In this document: positions 26,435-33,585 of the stretch, one piece after another | How the letters are laid out: each line of letters starts with the position of its first letter | Position numbering within the stretch: the stretch's first letter is position 1 | Assembly (NCBI GenBank): GCA_002441125.1 | Contig: DJVI01000004.1 | Location: 1 to 46,065, forward strand | Length of the DNA: 46,065 nt | Direction: 5' to 3' | Source: Caldifarciminota bacterium UBA6260 | Lineage (GTDB): Bacteria; Hydrothermota; 32-111 | Position numbers and translations under genes: made by a program | Notes under the pieces: generated by a model | What the model saw: only the letters and a program-made list of their open reading frames with translations | Databases searched by the model: none | Told to the model about the DNA's origin: nothing

Positions 26435-26702
26435 GATTAAAATTTATTTTCATTCAGGAATTTTTAATTTTTTTTATCTCTTTTTTGTCTAAACAGATTA
26501 TACCAGAAAGAATAAAATCTGATTTTTTTCAATATCTTTGATCATTTCTTTTTGTTTTAAGGATGGATTTTACAATCATTTCTACATAAGATTAGATGGC
26601 TGTTTCTTTTTAAATCTATATTTAAATTTTCTATAGATGTTGGTAAAATAAATTTTTATATCTTTAAATTTTTGAGTAATTTTTCTAAGTCAACCTGAAA
26701 AC
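26435..26702. other. AT-rich divergent intergenic region
   Basis: About 270 bases between the divergent promoters of the HhH and ChaN-like genes. I find no plausible small gene on either strand and no strong hairpin. It contains an isolated TATAAT on the minus strand (around 26496-26501) with no good -35 partner. It may hold regulator sites that cannot be recognised by eye. Confidence 0.5.
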
Positions 26703-26731
26703 TTGACTTCCACTTTTTAATGCATTACAAT
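26703..26731 (+). promoter_or_regulatory. Leaderless-type promoter of the ChaN-like gene
   Basis: TTGACT (26703-26708), 17-nt spacer, TACAAT (26726-26731), then six bases and ATG 26738. An earlier in-frame ATG at 26720 lies inside the promoter spacer and cannot be the start of this transcript. Confidence 0.66.
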
Positions 26732-26737
26732 TTTTCT

Positions 26738-27592
26738 ATGAAGAAAATTTTATTTCAGATTATCATCTTTTTAATCATCTTTTCATCCTGCACAAAGAAT
26801 GTTAATAACAATAAAATGAAAGATATTAAAATTGTCGAAACATCTTCTTTAAAAGAAATTAACTTTAATGAATTTATAGAAAAAATATCTTCTTATGATA
26901 TAGTGCTTTTTGGTGAAAAACATGATGATCCTTTAACCCATCAACTTGAATTGGTTACATTTAAAGAGTTCGTTAATAAAAATAAGAAAACGGCGTTATC
27001 ACTTGAAATGTTTGAAAGGGATGTTCAACCTTTTTTAGATTCTTTTCTTTCTGATAAGATCGATGAAGAAACTTTCTTAAAAAATTCGAGACCTTGGAAC
27101 AATTATTCAACCGATTATAGATCTTTGGTTTTACATGCAAAAAAGAAAAGTTTACCTGTTATCGCTTCAAACATTCCAAGAAAGTTTGCATCGATAATTT
27201 CAAAATCTGGCAAAGATTCTCTGTTAACAATTGAAAATATAAAGGATCTTTTCTTTGAACCTGCAGTTGATCTTAAAAGTTATAAAGAGAGGTTTTTTGA
27301 TTTTATGTCTTCTATGATGCAATCATCACCTATGGCTAACCTTAGCAAAGAGAACGCTTACATATCTCAACTTTTTAAAGATGCAACTATGGCTGGTTCA
27401 ATAAAAAATTTTGTTGAAAAGAACAATAGTTACAAAGTTTTTCACCTTTGTGGTGAATTTCATTCCAACTATCATCTTGGTATATATCCACAACTTCAGC
27501 AATTTTTACCAGAAAAGAAGATTGTAACAATTGCTGTTGTTGATGATTCAACCTTTGATCCACTTATGGCAGATTTTCTTATCGTTAAATGA
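26738..27592 (+). CDS. ChaN-like haem-binding-type lipoprotein
   Basis: A 284-residue lipoprotein. The signal MKKILFQIIIFLIIFSSC places the lipid-attached Cys at residue 18. The mature part carries the ChaN/Tiki-superfamily signatures: DIVLFGEKHDDPLTHQLEL, TALSLEMFERDVQPFLD, SRPWNNYSTDYRSLVLHAKK, LPVIASNIPRKFA, and HLCGEFHSNYHLGIYPQL near the end. The conserved GExHD and late GxFH motifs are both intact. Characterised ChaN binds haem during iron uptake; Tiki relatives are metalloproteases, so the role stays open. The first codon is chosen from the promoter position. It overlaps the methyltransferase start (ATGA). Confidence 0.86.
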   Translation: MKKILFQIIIFLIIFSSCTKNVNNNKMKDIKIVETSSLKEINFNEFIEKISSYDIVLFGEKHDDPLTHQLELVTFKEFVNKNKKTALSLEMFERDVQPFLDSFLSDKIDEETFLKNSRPWNNYSTDYRSLVLHAKKKSLPVIASNIPRKFASIISKSGKDSLLTIENIKDLFFEPAVDLKSYKERFFDFMSSMMQSSPMANLSKENAYISQLFKDATMAGSIKNFVEKNNSYKVFHLCGEFHSNYHLGIYPQLQQFLPEKKIVTIAVVDDSTFDPLMADFLIVK

Positions 27593-28830
27593 AACAAAAC
27601 CCTAAAATAAAGATTGAAAAGATAGTTTCTGATGGAAGAGGTATAGGTAGGTTTGAGGGAAGAGTTTTTTTTGTTAAAGATGTTATACCTGATGAAACAG
27701 TTGAGATTAAGATTTTAAATGAGAAAAAAAACTTCGCTGAAGGGAAAATAGTTTCGATAATAGAAAAATCTCCTTACAGGATTACACCACCTTGCAAATA
27801 TTTTAAAGAATGTGGTGGTTGCTCATTTCAACATATTGATTACAGATTCCATAAGATTATAAAAACTGAAATTCTAAGAGAACTTTTAAGAATGAATTCC
27901 AAAATTTCTTATGAAGATGGAATAGAATTTATTGAATCACCACCATACTATTACAGAAACAAAGTAACTTTAAGAGTGAATGAGGAAGGATTATCCCTTT
28001 TGAAAGAAAAATCGAATGAGTTTGTTAATATTGATGAATGCCTTATAGTTAACAAAAAAATTAATGGTATAATAGAAAAACTTAACGGAATGCATCTTTA
28101 CCAAAATTATGTAAACAAGGTGAATATTAGGATATCGAAAGCCGAAAAAATTCTATTGACTCTTTACACTGAACTTTTTGACATATCCCAGTTAACACTC
28201 AATCTTGAATCTTTGGATGTTGATAACATAATATTATTTTTAAAAGATAAAAAGCCAGTTTACATAAAGGGAAAAGGTGAACTTGTAAACCTGACGAATG
28301 ATAACATCTTTTATTTCTCTCATTCAAATTTTCTTCAGGTTAACGATTACATTGCTGAAAAAATTTATACCTATCTGCAAAGTGTTGTAAAAGAAGGAGA
28401 AACTCTTCTTGACCTTTACTCTGGAATAGGTATATATTCTATCATTTTCAACACTATCTTTAAAAACATATACTCTGTTGAAGGTAACCAATCATCAGTC
28501 CATTTTCAGAGAAAAAATATAAAGGAAAATAGGATTAAAAATATTTCAGTTATTAACAGGTTCATAGATTCATCTTTTGAAATTAAAGATAGTTTCAATT
28601 TCGATACTGTTATAATTGACCCGCCAAGAGAAGGTGTGGATAAAACATTTTTAAAATCTTTATTACCAAAAATAAAAAATCAACTAATATACATATCGTG
28701 TGACCCTGCTACTTTAACAAGGGATATAAGTATAATAAAAGATGAATTTTTTATTAGCGAGATTAAGATTTTTGATATGTTCGCTCAAACAAAACACTTT
28801 GAAACTGTTGTTATTTTTGAAAGGATTTGA
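27589..28830 (+). CDS. rlmD: 23S rRNA (uracil-5-)-methyltransferase, RlmD/RumA type
   Basis: The 413-residue enzyme methylates C5 of a uridine in 23S rRNA with SAM. An N-terminal TRAM domain is present (about 1-60; IVSDGRGIGRFEGRVFFV). A 4Fe-4S cluster motif follows with Cys at about 69, 75 and 78 in CKYFKECGGC, and a fourth Cys near 145. The SAM-binding core has LLDLYSGIGIYSI. The C-terminus has TVIIDPPREGVDK and catalytic YISCDPATLTRDI (about 370). RlmC, RlmD and dual RlmCD forms cannot be separated here. Its last 20 bases overlap the end of the convergent pdxA. Confidence 0.92.
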   Translation: MKQNPKIKIEKIVSDGRGIGRFEGRVFFVKDVIPDETVEIKILNEKKNFAEGKIVSIIEKSPYRITPPCKYFKECGGCSFQHIDYRFHKIIKTEILRELLRMNSKISYEDGIEFIESPPYYYRNKVTLRVNEEGLSLLKEKSNEFVNIDECLIVNKKINGIIEKLNGMHLYQNYVNKVNIRISKAEKILLTLYTELFDISQLTLNLESLDVDNIILFLKDKKPVYIKGKGELVNLTNDNIFYFSHSNFLQVNDYIAEKIYTYLQSVVKEGETLLDLYSGIGIYSIIFNTIFKNIYSVEGNQSSVHFQRKNIKENRIKNISVINRFIDSSFEIKDSFNFDTVIIDPPREGVDKTFLKSLLPKIKNQLIYISCDPATLTRDISIIKDEFFISEIKIFDMFAQTKHFETVVIFERI

Positions 28831-29752
28831 GATTTAAAAGTATTTCTACAGATCTTTCTGTCGAAGTTGTATCTATCAAATCTTTTTTACCTGTCAAATC
28901 GTAAGCTGGTCCATGATCGGGTGATACCCTTAAAAAATCAAGACCTAAGGTTATATTAACCCCATCGTTAAATGACAACATTTTAAAAGGAATCAGAACC
29001 TGATCGTGATAGGCACCTACAAAAATATCATATTTTTTTAAATTGTCTTTATTGAATGCAGAATCAGATGAAACTGGTCCATCTATATTTTCGAACTCTT
29101 TTTTTAAATTCAGAACTATTTTTTTCAACCTGTTGTCTGAAAATCCAAGGAGTTTGCCATCAGAACAATGAGGGTTTATGCATAAAAACAACACCTTTGG
29201 TTTCTTATTCAAAAAATTCTTATAGAAATCGAAAACATTTTTTATCTGTTTTTTTATTTCAGATTTAAAAATTTCTTTTTCAACATTTTCAAGTTTTATA
29301 TGTCTTGTCAAAGGTAAGACTGAAATTTTTTGTGAATACAAAAGCATACTAAGTTTTCTGTCAAATTTTTCCTCTAAATATTCCGTATGTCCCTCAAAAC
29401 CCTTTATAAATTTCCCAACCTCTTCTTTGCAGATTGGCATTGTTAGAAGACCAGCATATTCATTTTTTCTTTTCTTTATTTTTTGAATAGAAAAATCGAG
29501 AGAGATTATTGAAAGTTGGGTTGATTTTTTAGATGGTTTACCAAAATCTATACTTTCAAAATCAACTTCAGGAAAATCAAAAAAGAGATTTTTCAATCTT
29601 CTTTCAACTTTGAAATTTTTTAAAACATCATAAAAAATTTTTTCAGAAACAGAAAGGTCAAAATTTATATTTTTATATTTTTTTGCAATATTATAAATAA
29701 GATAGGAATTTATTCCACCAAGATCACCAACGGAAACGAGGATTTTTTTCAT
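28811..29752 (-). CDS. pdxA: 4-hydroxythreonine-4-phosphate dehydrogenase
   Basis: PdxA oxidises 4-phosphohydroxy-L-threonine in pyridoxal-phosphate synthesis (DXP-dependent route). The 313 residues are close to the usual 320-330. LTRHIKLENV supplies one metal His. CINPHCSDGKLLG, GPVSSDSAFNKDN, FVGAYHDQVLIPFK and SPDHGPAYDLTGK, with further metal His, are all in canonical order. The N-terminal GDLGGIN segment replaces the usual GDPAGIGPE, a noticeable divergence. The ATG overlaps the upstream foldase stop (ATGA) with no Shine-Dalgarno. No other vitamin B6 gene is visible, and the pairing with SurA-like foldases echoes surA-pdxA of Enterobacteria. Confidence 0.93.
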   Translation of the reverse strand: MKKILVSVGDLGGINSYLIYNIAKKYKNINFDLSVSEKIFYDVLKNFKVERRLKNLFFDFPEVDFESIDFGKPSKKSTQLSIISLDFSIQKIKKRKNEYAGLLTMPICKEEVGKFIKGFEGHTEYLEEKFDRKLSMLLYSQKISVLPLTRHIKLENVEKEIFKSEIKKQIKNVFDFYKNFLNKKPKVLFLCINPHCSDGKLLGFSDNRLKKIVLNLKKEFENIDGPVSSDSAFNKDNLKKYDIFVGAYHDQVLIPFKMLSFNDGVNITLGLDFLRVSPDHGPAYDLTGKKDLIDTTSTERSVEILLNLKSFQK

Positions 29753-31014
29753 TCAGAATAAACTTTTATAAAAGATTTTTCTTTTTCTTTATCGATAATT
29801 TTTTTAATCTCTTCCTCAACCTTTTTACTTTCAAGAACAGATGCTATAAGTTCCCTAACATCCTCATAGGAACTAATCTTCCCACCAGAAAGATTCTTCA
29901 CCATAAAAAGTTCATACCCAAAATCACCTTTTACTACTGATGAAACTTCTCCCTCTTTAAGATTTTTTAAAACCTCCCTTACATTTTCTGAAACCATTTC
30001 AAATACAACTCTTCCAACGAATCCACCTTTATCTTTAGTCCATTGATCGTTGGAATATTTTTTTGCTGCTTCTTCGAATGAAATTTTTTTGCTTATTATA
30101 TCCTTTCTTATCTGGCTTATCCTGTTATAGGCATTAAGAGAATCATCTTTAGTTACGGGCAATTTCAAGAGGATCTGTTTATAGTTAATAGAGTCATCAT
30201 TTGAATCGATAATTTTAATGATATGTAGACCATCCCTTGACTGGGTGAAAACGATCGTATCAGATTTTCTGTTCTGGTATAAAAAATTGGCAAGTTCAAC
30301 AGAGAGTTCTGTATATTTTTTAAAACCAACAACACCACCTTTCTTTGCATACTTATCTTCAGAATAAGTTTTGCAAAGTTGGGAAAAATCTTTTCCACTT
30401 TTTAACTCTAAAATTATAGATTCAAATTTTTGAAGAAGATCCATCATCTTTATACTATCCGGCTGTATCATAATAGAAATATGGTAAAGATCGGCAGCAG
30501 GTTGTATATAGAATGAATCTTTATTCTGTTCGTAAAAATTTTTTAACTCGTTTTCATTAACAGATGTTTTTATCATCCTTTTGTTAAGAATCTGTCTTTT
30601 TAAATATAAGCCAACAGCCTGCTGAAAATAGTTTTTTCTAAGATCATCTATCTTTATACCATTTTTAGAAAGGTAATCGTAAAACTCAACAGTGTCGTTG
30701 AAATTCTTTTTTAACTCATCTATTCTTCTATCAACCTCTTTTAAAAGAAGTAGAGTATCTACACTAATAGAATCTTTATCAGCAACTATCTGTAAAATTT
30801 TTGAATCTATCAAAATCTGGATAAGATTTTTTTTCAAGGAATCTGCAGATTCTTTATTAAAAACTGAAGAACTCTCAATAAGAGAAAGTTTTTCTTTGTA
30901 TTCCGATTCTAAGATTATAGAATCGTTTACCTGAATAAAAATCCTATCCGCCTTTAAATTAAAAGCGGATAGGAAAATTATAGATAAAAAGAGAAGAAAA
31001 TATTTATTTTTCAA
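29749..31014 (-). CDS. SurA-like periplasmic peptidyl-prolyl isomerase with two parvulin domains
   Basis: A 421-residue chaperone/isomerase for outer-membrane proteins. The signal peptide ends near LKADR. A SurA-N-like helical region (about 25-165) is followed by two PpiC/parvulin domains: about 175-270 (KDFSQLCKTYSEDKYAKKGG, SRDGLHIIKI) and about 277-375 (FEEAAKKYSNDQWTKDKGG, DFGYELFMV). The start is TTG: the frame has no ATG upstream of the signal peptide, and the codon lies inside the previous gene (11-nt overlap). It is third of three foldases in a row and is directly followed by pdxA. Confidence 0.88.
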   Translation of the reverse strand: MKNKYFLLFLSIIFLSAFNLKADRIFIQVNDSIILESEYKEKLSLIESSSVFNKESADSLKKNLIQILIDSKILQIVADKDSISVDTLLLLKEVDRRIDELKKNFNDTVEFYDYLSKNGIKIDDLRKNYFQQAVGLYLKRQILNKRMIKTSVNENELKNFYEQNKDSFYIQPAADLYHISIMIQPDSIKMMDLLQKFESIILELKSGKDFSQLCKTYSEDKYAKKGGVVGFKKYTELSVELANFLYQNRKSDTIVFTQSRDGLHIIKIIDSNDDSINYKQILLKLPVTKDDSLNAYNRISQIRKDIISKKISFEEAAKKYSNDQWTKDKGGFVGRVVFEMVSENVREVLKNLKEGEVSSVVKGDFGYELFMVKNLSGGKISSYEDVRELIASVLESKKVEEEIKKIIDKEKEKSFIKVYSE

Positions 31015-31870
31015 ATTTGTACTCTATCTTTGCCTTTTCTCTCAACTTTTGGGTGTAAGCCTGTATATATGATTTTGATTTTTCAGAATACAAAAGGTTT
31101 GTAAGCATTCCTTTTATAGTGTTCTCATCAAGGTTGGATGGTTTAAAATCAACAAGTTTTACTATATTGTATGTTCCATTAACTTCTGCAAAAGGAGTAG
31201 AAACATCATTTTTATTTTTCAAAGTGAAAGCAACAGAATCTATGTTTGCGAATCCAATGCTTGTAAGCTGCTTGTATGTAAACCAGGAATCAATTAAACC
31301 ACCCTTCTGTCCTGTCTGTTTATCAAGAGAGACCTCTTTTGCAACAGCCTCAAAACTCTTCTTTCCTGATTTTATCAAATTGTAAATCGAATCTGCATAA
31401 CCTTTATCAGCTGGAAGAACTATTATAGATATCTTTACATTCTTTTCAAAATTTGGTTTGTTTGAATTATAATATGCATCTATTTCATCCTTAGTTGGAG
31501 CTGGCATATCTTTAATCTTTTTTTCCATATATTTACTTGCAAGAGTTATTATCTCTTGTAATTCCAACTGATTCATCAAATTTGTATCATTCTCAATTCC
31601 ATTTTTTAAAGCTTCCTGATAGATTAAAAAGTTATCTATAAGTTCATCAACAACAAGTTTTTTGTTCTCTTCTGGGACCTGCTGCCCCTGTGTTACTATC
31701 GTTATGAGCCCCTCTGAAATGTTTATTCCATTAACTGTGGCAAGAATTTTTCCAGAAGGTCTTAAACTGACTTTTTCTTCCGTTGTGTTCTTCAAAACTA
31801 TGTATCCAAGAAGTATAACAACTATCAAAGAAAGCACGAGGATTACGATAATTTTTGTGTCTTTTTTCAT
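31004..31870 (-). CDS. Membrane-anchored PpiC-type peptidyl-prolyl isomerase
   Basis: 288 residues. One transmembrane helix (about 8-27, KIIVILVLSLIVVILLGYIVL) leaves the bulk in the periplasm, as in PpiD/PrsA-like foldases. A SurA-N-type segment is at about 40-130. One parvulin domain (about 140-262) has KSFEAVAKEVSLDKQTGQKGG and AEVNGTYNIVKLVDF. AAGGAG lies 6 nt before the ATG, 3 nt after the stop of the first foldase. It likely assists folding of exported proteins. Confidence 0.86.
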   Translation of the reverse strand: MKKDTKIIVILVLSLIVVILLGYIVLKNTTEEKVSLRPSGKILATVNGINISEGLITIVTQGQQVPEENKKLVVDELIDNFLIYQEALKNGIENDTNLMNQLELQEIITLASKYMEKKIKDMPAPTKDEIDAYYNSNKPNFEKNVKISIIVLPADKGYADSIYNLIKSGKKSFEAVAKEVSLDKQTGQKGGLIDSWFTYKQLTSIGFANIDSVAFTLKNKNDVSTPFAEVNGTYNIVKLVDFKPSNLDENTIKGMLTNLLYSEKSKSYIQAYTQKLREKAKIEYKFEK

Positions 31871-31873
31871 TTT

Positions 31874-33556
31874 TTACTCCTTATTTTCCTTATTTTCACT
31901 TATTAGTTCGTTAACCATTTTATCAAAAAGATCCCTGTTAACAAACAATTTTATATTTTTCTTTTCTTTCTCTATCTGATCGTTATAGATGCTATCAGTA
32001 TAAAATTTCAAATATTCATTCTTCAACTGCCTTGCTTTGAATTCATCAGTTAGCTCTTTAGGTTTAGGTGGAACTACATCAACAACATATATTATGTTGT
32101 ATCCTTTAGAATTCTGGAAGATATCTGAAACTTTTCCTTTTCCTGTTTCAACAGCTTTCTGGTAATATCCCATTGTATCTGTTTCATCGAATATAAAATA
32201 ATCAGGTTTTGAAAACTCTTTTGGTTTTATAGTTGAGTAGATTTTCGCAAAATGTTTGAAATCTTTCTTCTTTATCTTTAAAGAATCTTTTACCATGTTT
32301 ATCTTCTGTAGATCTGTATTTACAATAACATATATATGCGCTTTACCCTTATCCATAAATCTATCAATTTTTTCCTTGTAAAATTTCACAAGAAGAGAAT
32401 CATCGGTTGGAATAGAATTTGATATATCTTTTCTGATTTTTTGGTCACAGATGATTGACATTTTAATATCGGTTTCTTTGGCAAAATCCTTTGAAAGGTT
32501 TCCTCCCATCCTTTTCCCTTTTTCATAAACTGTCATAAAGAAAAGCATTCTATCAATAAAGTTTTTTAAAACTTCCGGCTGTGATAAAGGAACCCTTCCA
32601 AAGCCCCCTTTCTGTGCTTCTCTCATAACATCATCTATTGTCCATGAACCGAATATTGATGTTGCAAGAATAAGATTTCTTTCATCTTTAAGAGAATCGA
32701 GCATTACATTTCCAACAGAATCGTATTTAAAAGCTTGAAATAGTTTATTTATATTTTCCAAATTCACATTTATCTTTCCCTCTTTTCTCAATTTCTCTTC
32801 AGATTTCATAGCGACTTCGTTAATTTTTTTTCTTTTCAAATTATTTTCTATTGATTTTATTTCTTTCTCGTAATTCGAAGTATCCTTTCTTTCTCTTTTT
32901 AAAACTCTTATTATATGGTATCCAAAATTGGTTTTTACTGGTTTACCAATAACATTTATTGGCTGTTTAAAACATGCATCCTCAAAAGGTTTTACCATAA
33001 CTCCACCTGAAAATTCTCTTAGCATGCCTTCGTTGTTTTTGTTGTTTGTATCGAGTGAATAGAGTGCTGCAAGTTCTCCAAACCTTTCAGGTTGTTTTTT
33101 CAAAATCTCATACAAGGAATCTGCAAGTTTTTTATCCTCAACAAGTATATGTTGAGCCCAAATTGTAGTTTTACTCCTTAAATATGTATCCCATAACTCT
33201 TTTTCACTTATCTTTACTTTCTTGGTCACCTCGTTGTCATAAACTAAACTTATCAACCTATTATTTTCAGATTGAACCTTTTGGGTTAAAAGTTCATCCG
33301 TTAGAAGGTTGTTTTTCTCCAGATAGTTATATACTATCATTTGATTTATTAGGTTGTTCAAAACTTCTTCTGCCTTTTTCAAATTTTCTTCTTTTGAAAC
33401 ATTTGGCATTGGTGCATACAACTTTTTAAAAGTGCTCTCATATAAAACTTTTTTATCAACTTTTGCAAGAACCCTGTCACTTTTAGAACACCCGAAAAAG
33501 AACAGTAAAACAAAAGGCAGAATTACAAGTAAAAAAACCTTTCTTGAAAGTTTCAT
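31874..33556 (-). CDS. Lipoprotein peptidyl-prolyl isomerase, PpiC/SurA type
   Basis: 560 residues. The signal ends in LLFFFGCSK, with the lipobox Cys at about 23. An N-terminal helical chaperone part is at about 35-125. The first parvulin domain (about 130-222) has QHILVEDKKLADSLYEIL, FGELAALYSLDTN and NFGYHIIRVLKR. A second, degenerate parvulin-like region (about 405-490) has HFAKIYSTIKPKEFS and SKGYNIIYVVDVV. GGAGG precedes the ATG. It sits 29 nt downstream of mfd and opens the foldase series. Confidence 0.86.
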   Translation of the reverse strand: MKLSRKVFLLVILPFVLLFFFGCSKSDRVLAKVDKKVLYESTFKKLYAPMPNVSKEENLKKAEEVLNNLINQMIVYNYLEKNNLLTDELLTQKVQSENNRLISLVYDNEVTKKVKISEKELWDTYLRSKTTIWAQHILVEDKKLADSLYEILKKQPERFGELAALYSLDTNNKNNEGMLREFSGGVMVKPFEDACFKQPINVIGKPVKTNFGYHIIRVLKRERKDTSNYEKEIKSIENNLKRKKINEVAMKSEEKLRKEGKINVNLENINKLFQAFKYDSVGNVMLDSLKDERNLILATSIFGSWTIDDVMREAQKGGFGRVPLSQPEVLKNFIDRMLFFMTVYEKGKRMGGNLSKDFAKETDIKMSIICDQKIRKDISNSIPTDDSLLVKFYKEKIDRFMDKGKAHIYVIVNTDLQKINMVKDSLKIKKKDFKHFAKIYSTIKPKEFSKPDYFIFDETDTMGYYQKAVETGKGKVSDIFQNSKGYNIIYVVDVVPPKPKELTDEFKARQLKNEYLKFYTDSIYNDQIEKEKKNIKLFVNRDLFDKMVNELISENKENKE

Positions 33557-33585
33557 CGAACCTCCTTCCAGAATATAGTTTTTAA

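Noticed and set aside
26720..26737. Upstream in-frame ATG for the ChaN-like gene
   Set aside because: It lies between the -35 and -10 boxes, and the signal peptide begins at the second Met (26738).
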